A DNA stretch of 64,000 nt from Sipunculus nudus (Eukaryota; Annelida; Sipuncula; Golfingiida; Sipunculidae): the NCBI GenBank assembly GCA_026874595.1, contig CM049306.1, forward strand, positions 77,083,142 to 77,147,141, read 5' to 3'. Below, one piece after another: positions 35,800 through 46,599 of this stretch. Both the position numbers and the translations under genes were made by a program. Positions within the stretch are counted from its first letter, which is position 1. Each line of letters starts with the position of its first letter. Under the pieces are notes generated by a model. That model worked only from the letters and a program-made list of their open reading frames with translations. It was not told where the DNA came from and ran no database searches.

Positions 35800-36085
35800 A
35801 AACCGGAACCGGGTTTATGACAGGATTATCGGCATTTACCATAAACTTCGCCGTTTTGAACGGCTATTTCGTCATTTTCAATTCAGATTGGTATTGTGCT
35901 TGAAAAAAAAAACAAGCCGTGTAGGACAAAACAGGCATTTTAGACAACGCATTTCGTGGTCGATTTACAACTTTTATACAATTAGGAGTGGTAGATATGA
36001 TGTCCACATGGACCTTTCAAATTTCGTGTTTACAGAACATAAAGTTTTATTCGCGTCGCGAGTGCAACACACTTTTTAATTTCAG
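35800..36085 (+). repeat. dispersed repeat family B, copy 2
   Basis: Aligns with the reverse complement of 12290-12590. Reads open for 90 codons in one frame, but without similarity to known proteins. Confidence 0.85.
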
Positions 36086-36528
36086 CAACGTGATAAACGT
36101 GACATGGGCATTTTTTGAAAGCATGTAAGACACACCAAGTAAAATCTTCGGATATGTTCACACTGAAGGTTAGACCTGAATATATCCATGACTACCTATT
36201 AGATAAGCTTTTTTTTTATAATAAATGTACATTATAAAATTGTTTCTTTTCTCTATAATTATAACAATGCTGTTAAATTGTCTATCTATGAGAATCAGTG
36301 TTGTGAGGTCTGGTCAAAAGCTGCACACGATTTGCCACGGTCGATGTTTAACTAGTTTAATAATAGTTTATATAATCTGTAATAATAGTTTATACAATCT
36401 GCATATTTTTACTCAGTTCTCATTTTTCTATTTTCTTTTCTCCTTAATTGCACTGTCGTGTCAAATGGTGTCCGAGGATCTCTTTTAATTTTTTTTTCAA
36501 GTCTCAAATAACGTTTTTAATCGAATAT

Positions 36529-36534
36529 TTTATT
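36529..36534 (-). terminator. putative polyadenylation signal of GT15 copy 2
   Basis: AATAAA on the minus strand about 220 bases after the stop codon. Confidence 0.4.
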
Positions 36535-36753
36535 TCCAAGAAAGATGTGAAAACATGTTTTGTATAGATATAAATCATATCGGGTTCGAAACCCACAAGT
36601 CATCGTCAACAGTAAAATAGAATCTTTTTTTAAGACTAGTATTAAAGTGAACCATAAATTCAAGCAACCTATTTTGCTTGAGAGCAACACATGTGCATGT
36701 ACTAGATATTTGGCCAAAAGGTCATATTATTTATATGTGTGACGGTTTGATGA

Positions 36754-37749
36754 TCATTTTTTTATATACATTTTCTTATATTGCTTAAAAGTTAGATGTT
36801 GATATCTAATATCTTCAAAGTGATGAATTTTACTTTCTGGTAAAAACAACCTAGCAGCAACCGTTTTTATGGGAGCGTCCCCCCACCTATAATAGAAGAT
36901 TCCTCCAGCTTTATCTATCGTTTCTATATAATTCTTGTACTGTGGCGATGTCCAGACACTTACTTTGCTGATTTCGAAGTTGTTGTAATACATTTTCAGC
37001 CAGTGTCTTTTGTCATAAAAGTCAGGACTTAAGCGATGCTGCATATGTTTTTCTACCGTATCATTAAGGCAATAAGTACATTTAGGATTATCAGCAGTAA
37101 TCTGGTGGTACCCATAGAGAAATCCATGGGTTTCCATGAAGTTAAATACGTCATAGTTTATTGGCGCCAGTATACGAGAATCGTCGTCAAGACGCCAGTA
37201 GTAATCCAGCTGTTCTATCCATGGAAGCTCAAATACAGTTTTTGCATGAAAGCGACACATGTGTTTGTACCCATCACGTGCTCGACATAAGGGTTCCGGC
37301 CATTCTTCACGTGGAGGTAAAAATTCTGGTAAGCGGAATTCTATCGGTATGAAAAACAAGTTTGCTTTTGATTCTCTCATAATAGATGGGATCACCCGTG
37401 AGAAATTATAACCTGTATAAAATAGAACGACTGGATAATTAAACCGATTGAGAAAGCACGAATCTAAATCAGCAATGATCCTGTTCAGTCTCCATATCCT
37501 ATGTGTTAATATGTAAATACATGCCTTTGGTGTGCCAAATGTCCAATTACCAATCAGGTCTATCAGCTTGCCAGTGTCATTTTGTAGTACTTCAGGTGCA
37601 ACTTGTTCCGTGACGACATAACGGAAAAGTGAGTAGCTATGTTTATTGTTCAAGTATATACACGAAAACAAAATAAAAAAGGCTGTCAGAATTCCAGGGA
37701 TGACGAACAACTTCAAAGAATGACTGGTAACTGTCATACCTTTCGTCAT
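36754..37749 (-). CDS. GT15-family (Kre2/Mnt1/Ktr-like) glycosyltransferase, copy 2
   Basis: 331-residue paralogue of the gene 5.4 kb to the left, same strand. Membrane helix at about 11-33, then a shorter stem than copy 1. From about residue 125 on the two proteins are highly alike: CRARDGYKHMCRF, YYWRLDDDS at 184-191, YNNFEI at 255-260, GGIFYYRWGDAPI at 282-294 and IHHFEDIRYQH are all kept, so both look catalytically intact. N-termini and stems have diverged. The ATG is preceded by a good acceptor (gattttttag, AG at 37756-37755), the same position as in copy 1, pointing to a shared 5' leader intron and to duplication at DNA level. The tail lacks the last 20 residues of copy 1. Substrate unknown. 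Confidence 0.92.
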   Translation of the reverse strand: MTKGMTVTSHSLKLFVIPGILTAFFILFSCIYLNNKHSYSLFRYVVTEQVAPEVLQNDTGKLIDLIGNWTFGTPKACIYILTHRIWRLNRIIADLDSCFLNRFNYPVVLFYTGYNFSRVIPSIMRESKANLFFIPIEFRLPEFLPPREEWPEPLCRARDGYKHMCRFHAKTVFELPWIEQLDYYWRLDDDSRILAPINYDVFNFMETHGFLYGYHQITADNPKCTYCLNDTVEKHMQHRLSPDFYDKRHWLKMYYNNFEISKVSVWTSPQYKNYIETIDKAGGIFYYRWGDAPIKTVAARLFLPESKIHHFEDIRYQHLTFKQYKKMYIKK

Positions 37750-37756
37750 TGTACCT

Positions 37757-38802
37757 AAAAAATCAATATAATTAAATTGGAATTATCTTCTTAGGCGGTT
37801 GCATTTACCCTATATTCTAGCATTAAAATCATTTTATATAACTAGAAAATTAATACAAATTCAAATTTTATTTTATAATCATCAAAATGACGCAGCTTAC
37901 TGCCGTCATCTCATCACTATAAGGAGCACGCGATGAAAGAGTGTAAAATTACACACACCCAAATTATAACCGCCAAAATCGATATTTAACGAAATATTAT
38001 GAACTATATAGAAAAAACTCGAAGGACATATTTTGATAATTCGAAAAATTAAAATGTAAAAGTTAATAAGAAAGTATATGATAACACAACAATGAATTAT
38101 TTCTACCATGAAATCTTTTGTCGTAGAATGCACTAGAGAAACATGCAGCCGTCTCTTGCAAAGGGTCACGCTGACAATGTTTCACTGTGTTCCACTGTGG
38201 AGAGTAATGATTTATTCGCAAACACATAAAACAGTGTTTGGAAAATACTTGCAAAAACATGTATACAGATAAGATGTAGGAATAGATCATGTTTACTGGG
38301 GAAACCAGTGTCTTTTATGCGCCTAATAGCAAACATTTCCTGTTTATCACAATGAATCTTTCACAAGCAAGGCATGTTGGGCATCTTCGGTCCATTGCTG
38401 TGGACTCTCACCTATAAACGCCTACCTTTCTGCGTATACCAAACAATAACTATGATGAACAGCACCTAGCCACTAAAGATCTTCGTTCAAAACACCTGGA
38501 AGAACAAAGATCACACGTTATAAGTAATTGTTCTACGGAACCGATACTCACATTTTCATCGGTCAACAATGATTTTTATTTTTAGGGGAGCCAGCGGTGG
38601 TACAGCTTTTACTTGTTTTGTTTCGACCCTTAAAGGTATATAAGCATTAAGATAGTTTTAAAGCAATTAGTGTGTGAGATAAAGTGCATGTACCGTACAT
38701 AATGTAAGTAAGAAAAGATAAATAACCAATCCCTCATGCTCAAATAACAATAGACTTCAGCCACAGGAATATACAGCTTGAATTTACTGGAAAAGCAGAT
38801 GA
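37757..38802. other. upstream region of GT15 copy 2
   Basis: AT-rich, no exon or repeat recognised; a leader exon may lie here. Confidence 0.4.
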
Positions 38803-39089
38803 CCTAGGCCAAGAAAAAGGAACGGTTCCCACCACCGCCCGCGTCAATTTTAACCCCCCCCCCCCTTAACAGTTTTGATTTTGATTTTCATCTTGATTTT
38901 CATCTTTCTAGGAGAAAAAATAATAAAATTTCGATAAGTTTCCCTTTGCTATGTAGTGCCTTTACCTGTTTAGCAAAAAAAATTCTTTTATTATCATGAT
39001 TTTCCCTGATCATATGACATTTTTATCGAAACATAAAAAGTTAATTTTTTTTAAAGTGCCTCAGAACCATGCCTTTATTTTGCCTTAGG
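38803..39089. mobile_element. MITE family M, copy A
   Basis: Ends are imperfect inverted repeats of about 30 bp: 'cctaggccaagaaaaagg' with '..ggttcc' at the left, and 'cagaaccatgcc' followed by 'ttttgccttagg' at the right. The interior shares 'cgcgtcaattttaaccc', 'tttacctgtttagc' and 'gatcatatgacatttttat' with copies at 54494 and 59921. No coding capacity. Confidence 0.85.
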
Positions 39090-39090
39090 C

Positions 39091-39963
39091 TTAAAACAAT
39101 AGTTTCTTCATGTTAATGTACCATTTTGTAATTTGTAAATGCTAACTGTATATATATAATGATGTATAATAGAAAAAAGTAACACTACAACAGAAAGCTA
39201 CTTTTTTTCAAGTTTGCTGGTATACATGTTTGATCCCTCTGATCCGGATCCTTAACATGAGACCATCACACATAAAACAGAACCCACGTGCTTTCAAAGG
39301 AGGTAAGTGAAATCTTTGCAATAAATCAATTACTTTAAATGTCACATACATTTTCTGTATTCTATCCATCCCAGATGGGCAGATTGGCATCATGTGGGTA
39401 GTGTGTGAAAGCTTGACGCCATAAAACTCACTCTTTCTTCTTGTATCTGCCTATATGCAATACATTGAAAGACATTGACGTCAATTTATCTTCAAAGAGG
39501 AAGGGGGGGGGGGGGGGGGGGTAGATGACTCACAGGCTCGGAAGAGTAATCAAAGTAAGTTTGGTTATAAATACACACACATACACACATATATATATTG
39601 TTGCGGGGAAACAGGTACATACATTCACAATTTGTATTTCAGCCTGTGTTCACGTACATAAACAGTTTGTTACAGTGTTTCTGCACTTATATGAAATTAT
39701 TTATGATGACAAATAACCATGTTCTATGCTCCAGGTAGGAAAAATCGACCATGGGTTCATATGTGACTCCTTTATTATGTTTTTGCTATCGCCAAAACAT
39801 GTTTATGTGCACTCAAAACTGAAGTGATTCGACGTGATGTGATACTTTCCATTCTTCGTCTACTCGCAAAGACAACAATAATCGATTCGCCTCGCAGACA
39901 ACTGCTTGGACCTGTGTGGAACGCCCAGAACTATCTTATGTTGTCACCTTGTTCTTAAGATTA
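39091..39963. other. intergenic, no gene seen
   Basis: Holds the family C fragment and a short (CA)n/(TA)n patch near 39575-39600. Confidence 0.5.
39469..39560 (+). repeat. dispersed repeat family C, fragment
   Basis: 'gacgtcaatttatctt', a G-run of 15 and 'gactcacaggctcggaag' match the block around 54262-54330. Confidence 0.75.
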
Positions 39964-40284
39964 CATTCGGGATGGACGACTTCGGGCGGGACGACATTCT
40001 GAATGAACGACCATCGGAATGGACGACTATTTAACTTATTACGTAATAAACGCTTGAAATGATGCTGATTGTGGGATTAATACCATGCAAGGATAACCTT
40101 GTGGCTATTTGGGTGATCTTTTTGCAAAACTGCAGCTATGTTCAAACAATTCCAGTCACGAGTTGCGATCTGACTCGCAGCCTAGCCGACCTGGTGGGAC
40201 GACACGCCTGACCGGTGACCTGCTTTAGACCTAACGCAGTGTTAATGCCGATTACGGAAAATTATAAATTATACTGATAGAGGG

Positions 40285-40521
40285 ATGGCACGCCGGCCTG
40301 AGCCGCGGTCTGGCTGCGAACAGGCTGCAACTGAAAGACTACTCAGCAACATTGCAAATGGGGACGGAACCCCAACGAAGAGAAGGAAGTATCGTCAGTT
40401 GGAGGAACGAGTGCAACGTCTGACAGAGAGACATCGCGAAGGCAGGATCAACACGGACACCTTCCTGAGGAAGATCCGCCATGTGGTCCACAACTTTTCG
40501 ATTATTTTTGTGAATCCCTGA
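40285..40521 (+). CDS. small basic ORF inside the TGGACGAC element, unknown
   Basis: 78 codons from ATG to TGA. Rich in Arg and Glu, with a run around residues 28-62 (KRRKYRQLEERVQRLTERH) predicted by eye to be helical and possibly coiled-coil. Hydrophobic tail. I recognise no family. It may be the C-terminus or N-terminus of a lost element protein, or chance; codon pattern cannot decide. Confidence 0.3.
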   Translation: MARRPEPRSGCEQAATERLLSNIANGDGTPTKRRKYRQLEERVQRLTERHREGRINTDTFLRKIRHVVHNFSIIFVNP

Positions 40522-40887
40522 TTGATGTAGACAGTAAAGGCTGTAATGTAATGCTGCAATAACCTTGTGCTCAGGAACATCTGGATTCTTGTTATAGACC
40601 TAATTTGAGTTTATTGGTAATTAAAGACGACAAATATGGTTTCCTAACTTCTCCGGGAAACGGCGGCAGGTCCGTTTGTTTTTGTATTATATGTTAATAA
40701 AGCTTTTATTGTGTGCTCTTGCTAGTGTGTCATGCTATGCTACCGTTTAATACATAACTATTATTATTTTTTATATAAATGTATGCATATTTCCTTAATC
40801 TCTTTCTTCTTCAGTCCCCTACTTCAGTCTCTCTCCTCCAGTCTCTTCTCCATGCGACTATCGCTGTCTTCCCATATTTTTTCTTCT

Positions 40888-40888
<1 letters not shown>

Positions 40889-40929
<41 letters not shown>
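40889..40929. repeat. (CT)n microsatellite
   Basis: Pure CT tract in the element interior. Confidence 0.95.
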
Positions 40930-40932
<3 letters not shown>

Positions 40933-42878
40933 AAATGCACATTGTATTGACTTACCGGTTGGGTGGGCACAGACCTGCTTAATTAGCGGGAACCATGAAG
41001 CTACTCCCTGGTTAGATGTTATTGTTATTACATCAATAATCACACGATGAAGCCCCATGAATTTATCAAAATCCGACGGCCGCCATAAGCACAGTTCCTC
41101 TTATTCCATTAGTCTTTTTCTTAATTTATATTTAATAAATTTAACGATACAGTGCACAGAATACCAATAATATTAGTTATACCAATAATACAAACACAAA
41201 GTAGCGAACACTATCATATAGTGTAACACTGCCATTTAACTTGTGTGTCAGTTCTAATGTGTGCCCATCTAATCAAACCGTCGTCCATTCAGAATGTGTC
41301 GTCCATTGCTATCGGCAGTAAGTCACAGACAGATCGCAACATGTGACATTTACTTACTTATGGTATACTAAGACATTTGATGAAAATATGCAAACAACAC
41401 AGTAATGGCACCGTAACTGTTCTTCAAATAAATGCATAAGTATCTAAACAAATGGTCGTCTATTTTGAATGGACGACACTGACATGCAGGCGGCCGTGAT
41501 ATTCGCCACACGTCTGTTACAAAATCGATAAAAATATCAGAACAACACCAAAATAGCCACAAGTTTATCCTTGCATAGTAGTAATCCCACAATCAGCATC
41601 ATTTCAAGCGTTTATTACGTATTAAGTTAAATAGTCGTCCATTCCGATGGTCGTCCATCCAGAATGTGGTCCCGCCCGAAGTCGTCCATCCCGAAGTCGT
41701 CCAGCCCGAATGACACCGTTCTGAATTAGCCCACACTCCAATTCCAAAATTCTCCTCTTGCCAAGGATGAGTGTCGGCTCTCAACAGGGCCATCCAAAAC
41801 ATACGATCATTCTTGCCAATCGGAAGGAGAGAGTGAGAGAGAGAGAGAGAAATATCAATAGAGCCTAAGAGATTCGGTTTGATGTCTCACCGAAGGTTAT
41901 GGATTATTCTTTTGCTCAGTACATGTAAATCCAGAAATCAGAACTACCTAATAATAACATATCATTTTTATCCTGTGGTTAATTTATCCCCATTCATTAG
42001 AGGGTCTCACCAACAGGCCATATACCTCTACTTCAAAATTATAACAACAACGAGAATAATACTAATAGTAAAACTTATAATACTAAAATACTAATATTAA
42101 TAATAACAGCAATAATAATAATAATATTAATAACAATAATAATAACTATGGAAAAATGTGTAACTTCAAATATATACAAACAAGATTGTAAATTTGGCGT
42201 ACTCTAGGTTTATATTAGGAAAAAATATACGTATACTATAAATTGTCAATAATGAGTATGTTTCATTCCTACTTAACTTGCAGATGAACAGAACTTGCAG
42301 CGGTAAATCAAGCATAGATAAAAATGGAAACGGTAAAAAAGATAGGCTTATACACTGCAGAATCTATGTGGAAAAGGCTAATGTTGTAATCATATATTTA
42401 CAAATACAAAATTTGTTATTATTTGATTAATGCTTTCTGGGCCTTTTTTCATGTCTTGATAATTCTTTGCCTTGAACTGGAAGCATGTCGTGTTCAAGTA
42501 TAGCAAAAGTTTATTTAGGTCCGTCTTTAAAAATTGTCAATATCTGACAGAAATTCAAAGGAAACAAGAGTTCATTTTAAGGTATGTCCGAAAATTCCTT
42601 GTTTAACTTGTTTAGCAGTATTCCTATTGCCAAGGACGGTTAATATTTCAGTAGGACATGCATACAGGGTAAATAATCCTCTGTGTGATATCAGGGTGTT
42701 TTCGTCTGTTCTGTTGACCATGCATGACCTAAAATAGTTGCAGTGCGCATTTTGTGTTAATACCAACACTTACAACATCTTTAATGTCTTCTGTACAAAA
42801 AGGTCTTATTTATCTGATGCTGAAACAGAATTTAAAGCACCTTACATGTAAACATCTTTTTCTTATATTTGTATACTA

Positions 42879-42879
<1 letters not shown>

Positions 42880-42927
<48 letters not shown>
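42880..42927. repeat. (TA)n microsatellite
   Basis: Pure TA tract just before the GA-rich block. Confidence 0.95.
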
Positions 42928-42928
<1 letters not shown>

Positions 42929-42957
42929 TATATGTACTAGTACATATATATAAATCT

Positions 42958-43021
42958 AAAGAGAGAGAGAATGAGAGAAAGAAAGAGAGAGGGAGAGAGA
43001 AAGAATGAGTGAACATTAGAG

Positions 43022-43093
<72 letters not shown>

Positions 43094-43440
43094 AGAAAGG
43101 GAGGGAGATAAAAGAGACAGAGAAAGAGAATGAGGGAGAGAAAGAAGAGAGATAAAGGAGTGAGGGGAGAAAGGGTGAGAAAGGGGAGAGTGAGGGAGAG
43201 AGAGAGAAAGAAAACAATGAGCGAGAGGCAAAGAGAGAGAGCAAGTGGGAGTGAGAGAAGGAAAGAGAGGGAGGGGCGTCAGAGAGAGAGAGAGAAAAGG
43301 GAAGAAAGAGCGAGAGATGGAGAGATAGGGGAACCAGAAAAGAGGCAGAGGGAGAAAAAAAGATGAATAGAGGAAGGGGGAGTTTGAGAGAGACAGAGAG
43401 ACAGAAACAGACAGATATACAGAAAGAAAGAAAGAAAGAG
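42958..43440. repeat. 480-bp GA-rich purine block
   Basis: Almost pure purine on the + strand, with a perfect (GA)n core at about 43025-43088 and degenerate GA/GGGA units on both sides. Reads open as Arg/Glu or Ser/Leu protein in several frames only because of composition. About 0.75 kb upstream of the homeobox start codon; GA tracts can bind GAGA-type factors, which is inference here. Confidence 0.95.
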
Positions 43441-44187
43441 AGCTTTAAATGCAGTTTGAATAATTAAATATCTTTATTATGCATTATTTTAATGATTTCA
43501 GCTATACGATAATAAATAAACTTACTTTCTCGCATGTAGTAATTTTGATTTCTCCAAAGAGGTTTACTGAATATAAGATATTGATAACAAAATGTTTGTA
43601 CCGGCTCAGGTATCAGGGTTTAATTATTGCAAATGGAACACATTCCGAGTAGCAAGGGAATAGCTCAGGTAGGTCAACTGAGAGGACAGTTGATGAAGGG
43701 ACGGCACTGATGCGTGGTGTTGTGTATCCTAATCATAATTAGACGGCGAAACATTGCAGTATAAACAATGTACAAACAACCCCGATGTACCGCGGGGCTT
43801 CTAGTCCCGGGTCTCCACGAGGACCCGCACTGGGGTGGAACACTGCGCTCTTTGATACGCGTGTTGGGGGAGGGTTGTTTGGCAACTCGCCTACTTCGAT
43901 TCCTGGGAGATCTTAGAAGAACAAAGATGTCATGATGCAAACTGTTATGAAAACACCTGGAAAACTGTGATAAACCAACAGCTCCATACAACATATAAGG
44001 CATCTCACCTGTTCAATGTCACATAACGGCAACACAACCACAGGTGACCACGTCGGATTATATCATTCTCCACAGTAAGCGTTAAACTACATTTGTTAAC
44101 TGCTACCAGTCTCATTGATACAGTACATATTCAACAGTAAATTCAAGTTACTATTAAACTGTTAGTTGTCAAGTTCCTTCACCGGAT

Positions 44188-44434
44188 ATGGAGAACTCAT
44201 CAGTCGCCACCAGGGCGTGGATGGATTTAGACAAGCTGGAACCAGGCACGGTGGTCATGGTAGCGGGTAGCTGGCGTACAGACTCCTCACCTGAGACACC
44301 AGCAACGGACGAGAAAGTGTTAGAAAACTGTCACATCAAAAAGACGCCCGAGACACCCGAGACCGAGGACACCAGCGCCACCTCACGGAGTGTTATCAAA
44401 ACACAGCAGCTTGAATCTGATGTCAAAGACCAGG
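44188..44434 (+). CDS. homeobox gene exon 1
   Basis: 82 codons plus one base; donor GTATGT. Acidic, with repeated TPE-type motifs (SPETPA, KTPETPETED). Start chosen as first ATG of the open stretch. Confidence 0.8.
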
Positions 44435-45314
44435 GTATGTTACAAGTATTTCATCATATTTACCTGATATATAAATTTTGTAGCATTATTGCAATTATGT
44501 CTGTATGCATTTGGCATGATTCTGATGTATCAATCTACCTTATGTTGTGTCATGCACATTGGATAACAATATCTTGTCGTGTAAAATTATTGGTGTGCTG
44601 ATCATTTTTATTATGACCGACATAAGTAAAATTCGCACATTTATCCCATGTTAAATTATTCATTTTAACATATATAGTCACATACGGAAACATGTACATT
44701 AATAGATATGTATAAATTAGTGTCTAAACGCATACATATATATGGAAGCCGTATACCTAAAGCGGGAAGAGCACCTGTCTAACAAGACCACCTGCCAATA
44801 AATAACTCCCATCTATGAGTATATCGTGAGTACTCATTGCTTCAATAGCTGCCCTGTCTAACAAACAACTGTAAATTGAATAAAACCCATAGGTGGTACA
44901 GGCCTACTTTCACTGTAAAGCCCCATATATTCAAATAACCATACTGTACACCAATTATATATACAGCAGACCACGGTGTCATCCCAAATGGACGGGTTTC
45001 AGATAGACGGGTCGGATTTTTTCGATCCCATCTGGACGGGTCCCAGTCCAACGGGTCCCAGTCTGACGGGTCCCAGTCAGACGCTCTATCAATAACGTAT
45101 GGGTTTAATACACGAAGGTTATAATATATGCATTTTTATACTATATATAGTAATATGAATGAATATATGAAAATATCAAGCAGTTTGAAACGTCCTGAAG
45201 GATGAACGGCTCATTCGCATAGACCACCTGGCTATATGGCGACGCGTTACATTGTCTCGTTCATTATCAATTACCTTACAATATCTAGGGTATTTTGCTG
45301 TCTTGTTGTATAAT

Positions 45315-45366
<52 letters not shown>

Positions 45367-45574
45367 GATATATAACTATCTAGATTTAGCATTTTAATTG
45401 TATATATGAAAATGTCGAACCATTTGCAACGCCATGAAGGATGAACGGCCTATTTACATAGACCACCCGACTGACTGGCCACCCCGACATCATGTGCAAG
45501 CATTATGTCTCGTTTTATTATCACTTACCGATTAATATCAAGGATATTTTGCTGTATTTTTGTATATATTTCTG

Positions 45575-45612
<38 letters not shown>

Positions 45613-46524
45613 TTTTAATTGTATGTATGATAATATCGAACAATTTGCAACGCCATGAAAGATTAACGACCTATTTACATAGAACACCCGGCTAACTGGC
45701 GACATAAAATGCAATCACTAAAACGTCATGTATTTGGCATCGTTGAAGTCTATATTGAATTTATTTATTGGAACGATAATTTATATGAGATGTTATCTTA
45801 AAATAAATGCAGTTCATAATTTTTTATGGAACGTGTACAGAGCTTATATAATTATTGCTTGCTTGTGATATCAATAAAATTAGAATTTTCCTTATTTCAA
45901 AGCGGAGTTACGTGGTCAGTCAATAAAATATGAGTTATTCATTTAATCTGTTACATATTTTTCTTCCATAAATAGCCTTTGGTTATTAAATTCAATGCTT
46001 CTTTACTCACAGGTGCAGGTTATCCTACACTGCCTATTATTTTAGTATTAAATTCAGTGATTCTTTACGGACTTGTATCGTACAATGCCTTTCATTTTAG
46101 CTGATAGATAGATAGAGCGTTATTTAAATAGATAGATAGACAAAGAGATAGATAGATTTCACATAGATTTATTAACTCCTTAAATAAATTTATGTATGAA
46201 TCACTGTCTTCAAAGACCTTAACAGGAATGAGAACTGTACATCCCATATAACCACGTTTCAAAGGGAAACCACATAAGTGCATCTTCTGGTTAATTAACC
46301 AGTTACTGTGATTAGGCTTCGTTCCGCACATGTTGTAACTGTTATAATAACAGCACGGTGGTCATTGATAAATATTCTGTTCATTAACATGAACCACCAT
46401 GTTCCCTGTGAAATAAAACGAATGTGTATTATATGATAATAATTTCATTTTTCAAACCAATCGTTTTTTTTTTTTATGAAAATAACATCTTTCTCCTTTC
46501 TTTCTATCATATCTCTCTCAGGCA

Positions 46525-46599
<75 letters not shown>

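Larger units (their letters stand above)
35598..36753. other. intergenic between Tigger relic and GT15 copy 2
   Basis: Contains dispersed repeat family B copy 2 (35800-36085) and otherwise AT-rich DNA. Confidence 0.55.
39964..41719. mobile_element. long-TIR element with TGGACGAC terminal arrays
   Basis: The left arm (39964 to about 40115) and right arm (about 41565-41719) are inverted copies. Each begins with four or five 15-16-bp units of the type 'atggacgacttcggg', then shares 'gtaataaacgcttgaaatga' and 'tgctgattgtgggatta'. The right arm has one extra unit and an outer 'acggtgtcat'. Further TGGACGAC motifs lie inside near 41281, 41302, 41455 and 41479. The only open frame of interest is 40285-40521. 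Non-autonomous element of unknown superfamily. Confidence 0.8.
41720..44187. other. upstream region of the homeobox gene
   Basis: No exon recognised. Contains a (TA)n tract (42880-42927), a 480-bp GA-rich block (42958-43440) and a GC-richer patch (43780-43910) that may be promoter-proximal. Confidence 0.5.

Noticed and set aside
36583-36600. 'gggttcgaaaccc' resembling a tRNA B box
   Set aside because: No cloverleaf partner stems on either side.
42876-43366. Ser/Leu- or Arg/Glu-rich frames in the GA block
   Set aside because: Pure composition effect of a purine tract.
43674-44003. 109-codon minus-strand frame in the GC-richer patch
   Set aside because: No similarity, no splice context, and it lies in the presumed 5' region of the homeobox gene on the other strand.
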